Shown piece by piece: positions 1 to 8,482 of a stretch of 43,646 nucleotides of DNA (its first letter is position 1; each line of letters begins with the position of its first letter). The DNA is taken from positions 1-43,646 of the forward strand of contig CAJXEB010000015.1 of NCBI GenBank assembly GCA_913052585.1, read 5' to 3'. Both the position numbers and the translations under genes were made by a program. The stretch comes from an uncultured Flavobacteriaceae bacterium. Its GTDB lineage: Bacteria; Bacteroidota; Bacteroidia; Flavobacteriales; Flavobacteriaceae. The notes below the pieces were generated by a model that was not told the origin of the DNA, made no database searches, and was given only the letters and a program-made list of their open reading frames with translations.

Positions 1-109
1 AAAAGACAAAAATGCATATGTATTTTGATCATTTCCCCAACATACCAAAGTGTAAGGGGAGAGGGGGTGGGAGGTGGGATAACCTTATAATAATTCGGAG
101 TTATTAATT

Positions 110-349
110 TTGATATTTATTTTATTGTATAAAAATAAATATATTTCTCCTAAAGTATGGTTAGATACTAATAATAAAGTTTATTTATTTGATAAAGATG
201 GGAACCAAATGTATCATAATCAAACTTTAGATGTAATTAAAAGAGATGTTGAATTTGATGTTATTTTAGAATTAAGTTCAATTTGGTCTATGGATGATGC
301 TAAAATGTTTGGTGTTACAACTAGAATTCGTCAGATTAAATTAGCATAA
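110..349 (+). CDS. Unidentified AT-rich small ORF at the window edge
   Basis: I do not recognise this ORF. It opens with a TTG codon at 110, 28 bases after an in-frame stop at 80-82, and encodes 79 residues rich in Lys, Asp, Asn and Ile. The composition looks protein-like (for example VWLDTNNKVYLFDKDGNQM, then SIW and FGVTTRIRQIKL near the end) and there is no signal peptide. It ends tail to tail with the minus-strand ABC ATPase gene, overlapping it by 19 bases, just where that ATPase loses the rest of its C-terminal domain. Just upstream (about 55-79) lies an unusual G-rich run. It may be the end of a gene brought in by recombination or by a chimeric assembly, or a chance ORF. Confidence 0.3.
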   Translation: MIFILLYKNKYISPKVWLDTNNKVYLFDKDGNQMYHNQTLDVIKRDVEFDVILELSSIWSMDDAKMFGVTTRIRQIKLA

Positions 350-1383
350 TTACCTTTTTTATTAAATGTTATATTTTCAATACTTGAAAATAAATTAGCA
401 ACAATTTTAGTTTCAGCATCAATAAATGCATAACTAATAAAATATCTAGTAACTTTATCTTTAACCTTCAATTTTAAATTAAACTTCAAGCGACTATTAA
501 AAGGTATTTCAATAAGTGACTTGTCATTATTATCATTAATATCAAATTGAACTAATTCAATTTCTCCATTACCAGTTATTATAATACCTTCTTTATTTTT
601 ACCAAATAAACCATAATATTTTTGAATACCTAATGAAATATCTTTAGTATCAATTTTTGGTACTCCATCCTTCATAAGTAATAATCGATTTGAAACTCTA
701 GCTACTTGAGGCATAGAATGTGAAACAAAAATAACAGCACACTTATTTAACATTTCACCTATTTTATTTAAACATTTTATACGAAAACCAATATCCCCAA
801 CTGCTAACACCTCATCAATAATCAATACATCGGGTTCCATTTGTGCCGCTACTGCAAAACCCAAACGCACCTTCATCCCAGAACTGTAGTTTTGTACTGG
901 CATATCGATAAATTCTCTAATCTCTGAGAAATCGATGATCTCTTCTACTTTGGTATCTATTTCTGCTTTGGTAAAACCCAAAACGGCTCCATTGTTATAG
1001 ATATTCTCCCTTCCACTAAGTATGGGATTAAAACCTGCTCCTAACTCTATTAAAGCACCTACTTTACCTTTAATGGTGATCTTCCCTTCGTCTGGGTTGA
1101 TCAATCCATTTAATATTTTTAAAAGCGTTGATTTTCCTGCTCCATTATGGCCTATCAATCCCAAACATTCTCCTCTTCTTAGCGTAAAACTAATGTCTTT
1201 TACTGCCCAGAATTCTTTATCTCGCAACTCGGTTGATTGTTTGTTTCCAAAAACATTGGCTGTCAAATCTTTTACTCCATACCACAGGCTGGTTTTTAAA
1301 TCTTTACAGAATTTTTTAGACACCCCTGCTACTTCAACTAGTATGTCGTTATTTGAATTGGTATGTGTTACTTCTTTGTTCAT
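331..1383 (-). CDS. ABC transporter ATP-binding protein, Wzt/TagH type, C-terminally shortened
   Basis: This is the ATPase of a polysaccharide ABC exporter; it would power export of a lipid-linked glycan across the inner membrane with the permease encoded just upstream (1603-2448). Walker A GHNGAGKST is at residues 78-86, the ABC signature YSSGMKVRL at 166-174 and Walker B VLIIDE at 186-191. After about residue 265 a beta-rich region begins that matches the Wzt substrate-binding domain, but it stops at residue 350, some 60 residues before such domains usually end. Base composition changes inside the gene: I count 29 G+C in 60 bases at 841-900 but 12 in 60 at 361-420. The ATPase half is secure; the C-terminal end may be truncated or chimeric. 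Confidence 0.9.
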   Translation of the reverse strand: MNKEVTHTNSNNDILVEVAGVSKKFCKDLKTSLWYGVKDLTANVFGNKQSTELRDKEFWAVKDISFTLRRGECLGLIGHNGAGKSTLLKILNGLINPDEGKITIKGKVGALIELGAGFNPILSGRENIYNNGAVLGFTKAEIDTKVEEIIDFSEIREFIDMPVQNYSSGMKVRLGFAVAAQMEPDVLIIDEVLAVGDIGFRIKCLNKIGEMLNKCAVIFVSHSMPQVARVSNRLLLMKDGVPKIDTKDISLGIQKYYGLFGKNKEGIIITGNGEIELVQFDINDNNDKSLIEIPFNSRLKFNLKLKVKDKVTRYFISYAFIDAETKIVANLFSSIENITFNKKGNYANLI

Positions 1384-1602
1384 ATAATCGTGAGTCGTGA
1401 GATGTGAGTCGTTTTGTACTTTTCACTTCAATTTCAAAATTCACCTTTCCCTTTTAATATTTCATTTATCATAAATAAATCTATATGCTTTCTTTTCACT
1501 CTTCACTTCTCACTTTCCGGAAGAGATTGCCGCGTTCGTTCCTCTCTCGCAAAGATGGTAAAATTTAACTTTTCACTTCTCACTTTCCCCTTTTCACTTA
1601 CA
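1384..1602. repeat. Intergenic low-complexity repeats between exporter subunits
   Basis: The 219-base gap is built from short repeated words. Near 1389-1411 there are three GTGAG words in a row. The motif TTCACTTCTCACTTTCC occurs at about 1502-1518 and again at about 1573-1589, with related TTTTCACTT words around 1430, 1495 and 1597. On the minus strand these read as AAGTGAGAAGTGAA-type strings. Between them, at about 1520-1555, lies a relatively GC-rich patch (GAGATTGCCGCG, then CGTTCCTCTCTCGC) that resembles dispersed intergenic repeats of Bacteroidetes. No ORF here looks real. Confidence 0.55.
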
Positions 1603-2448
1603 TCACGCACTCATTCGTTCCACAATAATAGGGATAGAGATGCGATAAAATAACAAGCCTATAAAAAATAGAGGAATGCTAATTAATAGTAACCCTATAA
1701 AATAAGTTAAATACACGGGTTCTGTACCTACTACAAAATCACGTGTGGTTAATATTAATGGGGTAAAAGGATTCCATTCCATAATCGTTTTCATCATCCC
1801 TTCCTTTGGGATGGCATAAACTACCGGTGTTATATACATCAACAAACCCAAGGCCATCCCTACTATTTTTCCAATATCTTTATACAACATGGCTATGGGA
1901 GTCAAAAATAAACCGATGGTCGTTCCAAATAAAATAGCTCCTAAAATAGCCAATGGAAATAATAGTAAGGAAGTATGAAATCCCACTCCGTAAAAGAATA
2001 CAAAAATCACTAACAATAGTATTTTTACAGCGCTATTAAATAACAATTTATAAATCCCAGAGAGTATTAACGCTTCTTTTGGAAAATTAATTTTTGACAT
2101 CATCCCTTTTGCAGCATTCGTACTGGCAGTAGGAGAATTAATAGCTTCTTTAATAATGGACCATATCAATGTCCCCGAAAAGGCGTATACTGGATAGGGT
2201 ACTCCTGTATCGGTAAGTTGTATGGTACCCGTTGCATTTAAAAAGATCCACACAAATGCGGTGGTTAATGGAGTAATAAAAACCCAAATAATCCCTAAAT
2301 AAGATTGACGGTATTGCGCCTTTATATCTCTTACTGCTAATTGTTTCGCTAAAAACCGAGAACCAATAATGTCACGGAAACTTTCTTTAAAAAGCTTCCC
2401 AATTTTGGTGTTATTTTGTTTTTGATATACTCTAGTTTCTAGATTCAC
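1603..2448 (-). CDS. ABC transporter permease, Wzm/TagG type (ABC-2)
   Basis: This 281-residue membrane protein is the permease of a polysaccharide ABC exporter. The N-terminal cytoplasmic part ends in AVRDIKAQYRQSYLGIIW, the characteristic amphipathic entry to the first membrane helix in this family, followed by about six hydrophobic segments. NPFTPLI near residue 225 is the usual motif before the last helices. It precedes the ATPase gene on the same strand, separated by a repeat-filled gap, so the two should form one exporter. It belongs with the sugar-nucleotide genes upstream. The family is clear; the glycan exported (O-antigen, capsule or other) cannot be told from sequence. Confidence 0.92.
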   Translation of the reverse strand: MNLETRVYQKQNNTKIGKLFKESFRDIIGSRFLAKQLAVRDIKAQYRQSYLGIIWVFITPLTTAFVWIFLNATGTIQLTDTGVPYPVYAFSGTLIWSIIKEAINSPTASTNAAKGMMSKINFPKEALILSGIYKLLFNSAVKILLLVIFVFFYGVGFHTSLLLFPLAILGAILFGTTIGLFLTPIAMLYKDIGKIVGMALGLLMYITPVVYAIPKEGMMKTIMEWNPFTPLILTTRDFVVGTEPVYLTYFIGLLLISIPLFFIGLLFYRISIPIIVERMSA

Positions 2449-2934
2449 GATTTGGGTTCATGAGTTAAAGCACTAATTTAATAGTTTTTTAGTGAAGATG
2501 GAGTAATCTATTTATTATTTTTTAACAAGTTTTTTAAGGAGATTCTTCGCTAAACTTCGACATGCTTAATTGACCACGCTATAAATGACAATTCTTTTTC
2601 TTTTTTCCATAACCGAAAAAAGAAACAAAAAAGGCTAGGCTTACGAAAACCTTTCTAAATTTATTGATCGATTCCTAAATTTTAGGAACTCGCTTGAATA
2701 AGTATTTTTTAAATAGAAATTAAAGTAGCTCAAACAGCCTAAAATTTTACGGAATATTCTCTTCAAATTTCACAAAAAATTTTCGATATGCCGTTTAAAA
2801 GACAGGATTGGTTGAAGTTTCTTACTTCATTCCTAAGTGATAAAAAAAAATATTTGATTTCCCTTTTAGGGCTAGGGTAATAATTAAATAAATTTGGTTT
2901 AAGGAGATTCTTCGCTGTGCTCTGAATGACAGGA
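2449..2934. repeat. 486-base non-coding gap with direct and dispersed repeats
   Basis: No convincing gene lies here. A perfect 19-base direct repeat (TTTAAGGAGATTCTTCGCT) is present at 2533-2551 and 2898-2916. The second copy continues as GTGCTCTGAATGACAGGATT up to the stop codon of the epimerase gene. Between the copies, about 2590-2640 is an A-rich stretch with an imperfect inverted pair (TTTTTTCC/GAAAAAAG) followed by AAACAAAAAAGGCTAGGC, and GCTCAAACAG occurs at about 2730. These words resemble intergenic repeats common in Flavobacteriia genomes; that resemblance is from memory, while the direct repeat is visible here. Confidence 0.6.
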
Positions 2935-3915
2935 TTATTTACTGAAAGCTTCCCAAGTATTCTTCATTCCCTCTTTTACCGAAAATAAAGGGTCATAGGC
3001 CAACAATCGTTTGGCTTTAGAAATATCTGCTAAGGAATCTTTTACATCTCCTTTTCGGGTTGATCCGTAATGTACATTCAATTTTGTTTGAGATATCTCT
3101 TGTAAGTCATTCCAAAGGGTATTTAAACTAATGCGATCTCCAAAGGCAATGTTATAAACTTCATTAACGGCATTTTCTGGAGCAAACAAAGCACGTACAT
3201 TGGCCTGTACTGCGTTTTCTACAAAAGTAAAATCACGAGTTTGTTCTCCATCCCCATGAATGGTAGGTGCAATCCCATTTTTTAAAGCTTCCATAAACAA
3301 AGGGATTACAGCAGCATAGGCTCCATTGGGGCTTTGCTTGGGTCCAAATACATTAAAATATCGCAATCCTATAATCTGGGTACCATAGGTTTTACAAAAA
3401 ACATCGGCGTATAATTCGTTGATCAATTTTGTAACGGCATAAGGTGAAATCGGTTTTCCGATGTTATCCTCTACTTTTGGTAAAGCTTTACTATCTCCAT
3501 AGGTAGAACTGGAAGCAGCATATACCAATCGTTTTACGGTAGCGCTTTCTTTTTGAGCCACCAACATATTTAAAAAACCAGAAACGTTCACCTCGTTGCT
3601 TAAAATAGGATTATCAATAGAACGCGGTACCGATCCTAGTGCAGCTTGATGCGATATATAATCGATATCCAACATGGCTTTTTTACAAGTATCCAAGTTT
3701 CGTATATCTCCTTCTATAAATTCAAAAGAAGGATGATTCATAAATTCTTGTATATTTTCTAAATAACCGTTGGAAAGATCATCGAGCACCCGAACTTTTT
3801 TAGCATTGTATTTCAGTAAGTATTTTACTAAATTGGAGCCAATGAAACCAGCACCACCAGTTACTAAGAAGTTATATTTTGAAAGGTCTTGGATGTGGTA
3901 AGGTGTTTTATACAT
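2935..3915 (-). CDS. NAD-dependent sugar-nucleotide epimerase (UDP-HexNAc 4-epimerase, WbpP/TviC-like)
   Basis: An extended short-chain dehydrogenase of 326 residues that most likely interconverts UDP-GlcNAc and UDP-GalNAc, or their uronic acids, at C4. The Rossmann motif TGGAGFIG is at residues 19-26, the acceptor-binding DDLSNG follows the second strand, and the catalytic YxxxK lies in SPYAVTK after the SSSTYGD motif. Its closest remembered relatives are WbpP and TviC, which work with a 6-dehydrogenase of the type encoded 144 bases upstream. Together these two steps would yield UDP-N-acetyl-hexosaminuronic acid for surface glycan. A plain GalE role on UDP-glucose is less likely given the neighbour. 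Confidence 0.88.
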   Translation of the reverse strand: MYKTPYHIQDLSKYNFLVTGGAGFIGSNLVKYLLKYNAKKVRVLDDLSNGYLENIQEFMNHPSFEFIEGDIRNLDTCKKAMLDIDYISHQAALGSVPRSIDNPILSNEVNVSGFLNMLVAQKESATVKRLVYAASSSTYGDSKALPKVEDNIGKPISPYAVTKLINELYADVFCKTYGTQIIGLRYFNVFGPKQSPNGAYAAVIPLFMEALKNGIAPTIHGDGEQTRDFTFVENAVQANVRALFAPENAVNEVYNIAFGDRISLNTLWNDLQEISQTKLNVHYGSTRKGDVKDSLADISKAKRLLAYDPLFSVKEGMKNTWEAFSK

Positions 3916-4059
3916 TTCTTAATAGTGAATTGTTATCTGTAAACTGTTAATTGTATTCTTTATATATTTTTTAAGACCAATAATTATTTTTAAAAATTCC
4001 AATTTAACTCATTAATCCTCCAGTTAATACTTCACCCTTAACAGTAAACTATTTACTTC

Positions 4060-5346
4060 CTACAATCGTCCGTCTATTTGATCTTCAGGGAAAAAAGATT
4101 TTACATCAAACACCACCGAATTTTCATGGGTGTAATTTTTTAAAGTGAATTCACGGAATTCATCATGAGCTACCGTTAATATGATAGTATCGTACGTCTT
4201 TTTTAATTCTTTTTCTTCTGAAATTAACGAAATTCCAAATTCATCCTTTACCTCTTCGGCATTTGCCCATGGATCAAAAACATCTACATTTAGATTGTAA
4301 TTTTTTAATTCTGAAATCACATCGATTGCCTTACTATTTCTTATGTCTGGGCAGTTTTCTTTAAATGTAATTCCCAGAACTAAGGCATTTCCATTTTTGA
4401 CTTTTCCATCTTTTTTTATCAGTAGCTTTATCACTTCATGAGCCACATAAGATCCCATCCCATCATTCATTCTACGTCCTGCTAAAATAATTTCCGGATT
4501 ATACCCTTCCTCTATTGCTTTTTGAGCCAAATAATAGGGATCCACACCAATACAATGTCCACCAACCAAACCAGGAGTGAAATTGATAAAATTCCATTTA
4601 GTACTTGCGGCTTCTAGGACTGCCTTGGTATCGATATCTAATAATCGAAATATTTTTGAAAGCTCATTAACAAAGGCAATATTGATATCTCGTTGTGAAT
4701 TCTCAATTACTTTAGCTGCTTCAGCCACTTTGATAGAGGGAGCTAAATGAGTTCCAGCGGTAATAACGGAAGCATATAAATCGTCTATATAGGTCGCTGC
4801 TTCTGGTGTAGAACCTGAGGTAACTTTTAGTATTTTAGTGACTGTATGTTTTTTATCGCCCGGGTTAATTCGTTCTGGAGAATAGCCTGCAAAAAAGTCT
4901 TTATTAAAAGTAAATCCCGAAACTTGTTCTATGATAGGAACACAAACCTCTTCAGTCACACCAGGATAAACGGTAGATTCGATAATGACGACATCTCCTT
5001 TTTTTAAGACCTTCCCAACGGTTTCACTTGCTTTTTGAAGTGGGGTTAATACGGGCTGATTATATTTATTAGTAGGCGTTGGCACGGTAATAATATACAC
5101 ATTTGCATCTTTAATCTGAAGTGGATCGTCAGTTATACGCAAACCAACATCTGAATTTAAGGCCAAGGACTTTTTTAATTCGCTATCAGAAATTTCTAAA
5201 GTGGCGTCATGTCCTTTTAGTAATTCAGTTACTCGTTTCGAATTGATATCAAATCCTACAACCTTGTATTTAGTTGCAAAAGCAACTGCCAAAGGCAATC
5301 CTACATATCCTAATCCGATGACAGCAATAATGGGGTCTTTTTTCAA
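4060..5346 (-). CDS. Nucleotide sugar 6-dehydrogenase (UDP-HexNAc type, WbpO/TviB-like)
   Basis: This oxidises the C6 hydroxyl of a UDP-HexNAc to the uronic acid with two NAD+. The NAD-binding motif VIGLGYVGLPLA opens the protein, the catalytic Cys lies in GGHCIGVDPYYLA, and the C-terminal UDP-binding domain carries GITFKENCPDIRNSK. I place the start at the TTG at 5346, giving MKKDPIIAV and 428 residues, instead of the upstream TTG at 5367, because the latter falls inside a TATATTTG promoter-like box (5365-5372). It sits between the sugar transferase and the 4-epimerase genes, the typical pairing for making UDP-GalNAcA or UDP-GlcNAcA. The exact sugar is not settled by sequence. Confidence 0.92.
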   Translation of the reverse strand: MKKDPIIAVIGLGYVGLPLAVAFATKYKVVGFDINSKRVTELLKGHDATLEISDSELKKSLALNSDVGLRITDDPLQIKDANVYIITVPTPTNKYNQPVLTPLQKASETVGKVLKKGDVVIIESTVYPGVTEEVCVPIIEQVSGFTFNKDFFAGYSPERINPGDKKHTVTKILKVTSGSTPEAATYIDDLYASVITAGTHLAPSIKVAEAAKVIENSQRDINIAFVNELSKIFRLLDIDTKAVLEAASTKWNFINFTPGLVGGHCIGVDPYYLAQKAIEEGYNPEIILAGRRMNDGMGSYVAHEVIKLLIKKDGKVKNGNALVLGITFKENCPDIRNSKAIDVISELKNYNLNVDVFDPWANAEEVKDEFGISLISEEKELKKTYDTIILTVAHDEFREFTLKNYTHENSVVFDVKSFFPEDQIDGRL

Positions 5347-5364
5347 AATATAAAAATTAATACA

Positions 5365-5372
5365 CAAATATA
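5365..5372 (-). promoter_or_regulatory. Candidate Bacteroidetes -7 box before the dehydrogenase gene
   Basis: The minus strand reads TATATTTG, an exact TAnnTTTG match, 18 bases before the preferred TTG start at 5346. No TTG lies at the expected distance upstream, so only half of the promoter pattern is present. It suggests an internal promoter for the sugar-nucleotide genes. Confidence 0.4.
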
Positions 5373-5413
5373 AAATTCCTAAATGGAGATAAAGATGAAT
5401 TTTTGATTTTTAT

Positions 5414-6004
5414 TCATGCAAAAACCGATTTCCATAAATATCCAATGTCATTAATTAAACGCCAATGTTTCACATATAGTTTATTAATAGCCACTTTATC
5501 TGGCCAAATAACGGTGTCATTATAAATTAAAGGGTCATTTTGTTGCAATAACAATAGATCTTCATTTTTATATTTAATGGTCGCTGGCCCTGTAATTCCG
5601 GGTTTTACCGATAAAATGATTTGATCTTCTCCCTTTAATTGGTCTGCATATCCCGGGATATCGGGCCGAGGTCCTACCCAACTCATCGTACCATTGATCA
5701 CATTAAAAAGTTGTGGCAATTCGTCCAATTTGGAAACTCGCAACCATTTACCAAAATTAGTTTGATGCATTGTTATATCATTAATATCTTGATGATTGCT
5801 TCCTTTTAAGGATCTAATCTTATAAAATGAAAATGGTTTTCCTTCTTTTCCTATCCGCTGTTGCATAAAAATACCAAATTGCTTGGTTCTTAGTGTAGCA
5901 ATAATAATTAGAAGTATTACAGGAAGTAAGAGAAACGGAAGTAATAAGATACTCATTACAACATCAAAAAAACGCTTTAATAATTGTTGCTTTTTAGTGA
6001 GCAT
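5414..6004 (-). CDS. Polyprenyl-phosphate sugar-1-phosphate transferase (PglC/WcaJ family)
   Basis: A small (196-residue) initiating glycosyltransferase that moves a sugar-1-phosphate from its UDP carrier to undecaprenyl phosphate in the inner membrane. It has one N-terminal hydrophobic segment (about residues 13-36), QQRIGKEGKPFSFYKIRS, the catalytic acidic pair in SKLDELPQL, then VGPRPDIPGY and VKPGITGPATIKYKNED. The length matches the minimal catalytic core seen in PglC, without the multi-helix N-terminal part of WbaP/WcaJ. Its place between the Wzc gene and the UDP-HexNAc enzymes makes it the likely first step of repeat-unit assembly. Confidence 0.92.
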   Translation of the reverse strand: MLTKKQQLLKRFFDVVMSILLLPFLLLPVILLIIIATLRTKQFGIFMQQRIGKEGKPFSFYKIRSLKGSNHQDINDITMHQTNFGKWLRVSKLDELPQLFNVINGTMSWVGPRPDIPGYADQLKGEDQIILSVKPGITGPATIKYKNEDLLLLQQNDPLIYNDTVIWPDKVAINKLYVKHWRLINDIGYLWKSVFA

Positions 6005-6046
6005 TTTTTTTATGAGTGAATGTGTTAATGCTAAGATTAAAAGAAA

Positions 6047-8482
6047 CTAGTTCTTTTTAAATTTCCTTTTAACTCTTTTTATTAAGGATGGTTTTTTATC
6101 GTCTTCATGGTAACCATTACTATATTGCCCATAACCATAGCCGTAGCCATATTTGGCTTTTTCTTCGAAGTAATTTAAAACAAAACTTATGTTGGTCACC
6201 TCACCTGTTTTATACTTATCATTGATAAAATTAAACATTCCTTGTTTGGTATAATTCTGCCGAACTAAATATAAGGTCGCATCCGCATATTTGGTCAATT
6301 CCAATGCATCTGCTACCAATCCCACAGGAGGAGAATCCAATATGATATAATCGTATTGTTTTTTAAGTTCTTCGATAAGAGTATCCATTCTTTCGTTCAT
6401 TAATAACTCGGAAGGGTTTGGAGGGATTTCACCAGAAGTAATCACATCTAGATGTGGAACCTCTGTTTTGTCAATAATAGCTGATAAGGGAGCATCATGG
6501 ACCAAATAATTAACCACCCCTACCTTGTTTGTTATCCCAAAATCTCCAAATATTTTTGGTTTTCGTAAATCCAATCCTACGATGACAGTTTTTTTATTAG
6601 ACAAGGCGAAAACAGAAGCTATATTAATGGAACAGAATGTTTTTCCTTCTCCACTGATGGAAGAAGTTAACAATACCGTTTTAGCACCTTCAATTCCTTG
6701 TTTTTTGTATATAAACTGAAGTCCAGACCGCAATCCTCTAAAGGATTCAGCGATGGAAGATTTTGATTTTTTTAAAACCGCTAAATTTTCACCAGTCATA
6801 TTTTTACCAATGATCCCCAAGATCGGTATTTTGGAAAGTCGCTCTATTTCTTGAACCGTAGTAACTTTGGTATTAAAAAACACTCGTATAAAAGCAAACA
6901 AAAACGGAATTAACAGACCGAAAATAAGCGCCATCATATAATTAAGCTGGGTATTGGGACCAACTTTTCCTCCTCCAGTATCTTTTGCAGCGTCAATAAC
7001 CATTACATCACTTACATTGGCAGCTTTTACCATACCAGCTTCACCACGTTTTGCTAGGAATAGGTTGTAAATACCTTGACTTAAACTATAACGTCTTTCA
7101 ATTTTAAATAATTCCTGTTGCTCTTTAGGTAATTTTTTTATTTCTGCCTCGAATTTAGAAATATTACGATTAATGGTTGAAATTTCATCTCCCAACAAGT
7201 CTTTAGATGAATTGATGTTTTCCAACAACACTTCTTTTATAGCATTAATTTGTCGGTCGATATCTTTAAAAACAGGGGCTCCCTCCTTAAAGGAATATTC
7301 TAAATTGGTTCGTTCTTCCGCCAATACAACTATTCTACCAACACTGGCGGTGACACTTCCTTCCTCTATTCCTGCTACGGATGGCGCAGGGATTTCGCGA
7401 TAATCGGTACGAGTTAGTAAGTAGGTTTCTAATATTTTATAATAATTAAGTTGCCGATCGATGTCTTCTTTTTGAAGATCTAAGGTATTAAGTCTTTGAC
7501 TTAATTTTTGACCTTCGGTGTCTAAATTATAAATGGCATTTTTATTTCTAAAACTATTGAGTTCCGCTTCTACATCCTTTAATTCTTTAGTCTTACCCGC
7601 CAAACTGCTATCTATAAAACGAATGGTTTTGGTCGCAAATAAATTTTTGCGCTCCAACATATTTTCACTTAATACTTGTACCGAAGCATTTAAGTAATCT
7701 ACTATTTTATATTTATTTCTATTAATTAAACTCAATCTCAATACGGATCCGCCTTTTGATTCTGGTTTTATATTAATGTCCATAAACCCTTTTACTACAC
7801 TATCAAAATTAGAAAAACTAATAAAGTACACCGAATTAGCTTGCACTTCCATTTCTGGGTTTGGAAGTATGGTTCCCTTAAAAAATGGAGAAGAGATTTT
7901 TTGCCCTATTTTAAATTCTTTCGAAAAGTTTTGTGCTTCAAAAAATTTCGATTCTTTTTCTTTGGAAGCATATTTTTGAAATGTAAAATTTCTTGGTTCC
8001 TCTACAATTGTAGAAAGGATAAAAGTATTGGAATCGATAAATTGAACTTGCAGTAGATTATTTAATACTTGATATTGACTGGTATCTACTTGTACGATAA
8101 AAGGAGTTTTTTTATAGGCGTCTAATTTCTTATACTTTCCATCCTTATAATAGTTAATATAAAACTGTAAGTGATCTACTACCCGTTCATTATGGGTCCG
8201 TGACATTAAGCTAATGGTTGCTGTATTTACTTTATCGGTAGTTCCTCCCCAATTAAAAGTTAGACTGGTATTGGAAGTAAAAAAAGGGTTTTGATCGTCT
8301 TTAATGGAAATTAAGGTATCCAATTGATATACAGGAAGTTTTCGAACATTTACAGAATAAGCAATCCCAAAACCAATCGCTAAAGAAATTAAAAACAGCG
8401 GCCAATAACTTAAAAGCTTGAATAAAAAACCTTTAAAGTCAAAAGCAGTGTGGGATTCTAATAATTCAAATTCTTCACTCAT
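6047..8482 (-). CDS. Wzc-like polysaccharide co-polymerase with tyrosine autokinase domain
   Basis: An 811-residue inner membrane protein that controls chain length and export of extracellular polysaccharide. An N-terminal Wzz-type domain follows the first membrane helix (about residues 23-45), a long periplasmic part with coiled coil follows, and a second helix lies near residue 520. The cytoplasmic BY-kinase domain has Walker A SISGEGKT near residue 610, Walker A' in VIVGLDLRKPK and Walker B in YIILDSPP. The tail carries a Tyr/Gly cluster (YGYGYGYGQYSNGY), the expected autophosphorylation site, then a basic end. Its start abuts the stop of the Wza gene with no gap, so the two are co-transcribed. 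Confidence 0.94.
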   Translation of the reverse strand: MSEEFELLESHTAFDFKGFLFKLLSYWPLFLISLAIGFGIAYSVNVRKLPVYQLDTLISIKDDQNPFFTSNTSLTFNWGGTTDKVNTATISLMSRTHNERVVDHLQFYINYYKDGKYKKLDAYKKTPFIVQVDTSQYQVLNNLLQVQFIDSNTFILSTIVEEPRNFTFQKYASKEKESKFFEAQNFSKEFKIGQKISSPFFKGTILPNPEMEVQANSVYFISFSNFDSVVKGFMDINIKPESKGGSVLRLSLINRNKYKIVDYLNASVQVLSENMLERKNLFATKTIRFIDSSLAGKTKELKDVEAELNSFRNKNAIYNLDTEGQKLSQRLNTLDLQKEDIDRQLNYYKILETYLLTRTDYREIPAPSVAGIEEGSVTASVGRIVVLAEERTNLEYSFKEGAPVFKDIDRQINAIKEVLLENINSSKDLLGDEISTINRNISKFEAEIKKLPKEQQELFKIERRYSLSQGIYNLFLAKRGEAGMVKAANVSDVMVIDAAKDTGGGKVGPNTQLNYMMALIFGLLIPFLFAFIRVFFNTKVTTVQEIERLSKIPILGIIGKNMTGENLAVLKKSKSSIAESFRGLRSGLQFIYKKQGIEGAKTVLLTSSISGEGKTFCSINIASVFALSNKKTVIVGLDLRKPKIFGDFGITNKVGVVNYLVHDAPLSAIIDKTEVPHLDVITSGEIPPNPSELLMNERMDTLIEELKKQYDYIILDSPPVGLVADALELTKYADATLYLVRQNYTKQGMFNFINDKYKTGEVTNISFVLNYFEEKAKYGYGYGYGQYSNGYHEDDKKPSLIKRVKRKFKKN

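Noticed and set aside
1022-1387. Plus-strand ORF of 121 codons opposite the ABC ATPase
   Set aside because: It is a mirror of a well-supported ATPase gene and its protein has no recognisable motif.
2580-2660. Insertion sequence or transposase fragment in the 486-base gap
   Set aside because: No transposase-like coding sequence or target-site duplication with terminal inverted repeats is present; only short repeats were seen.
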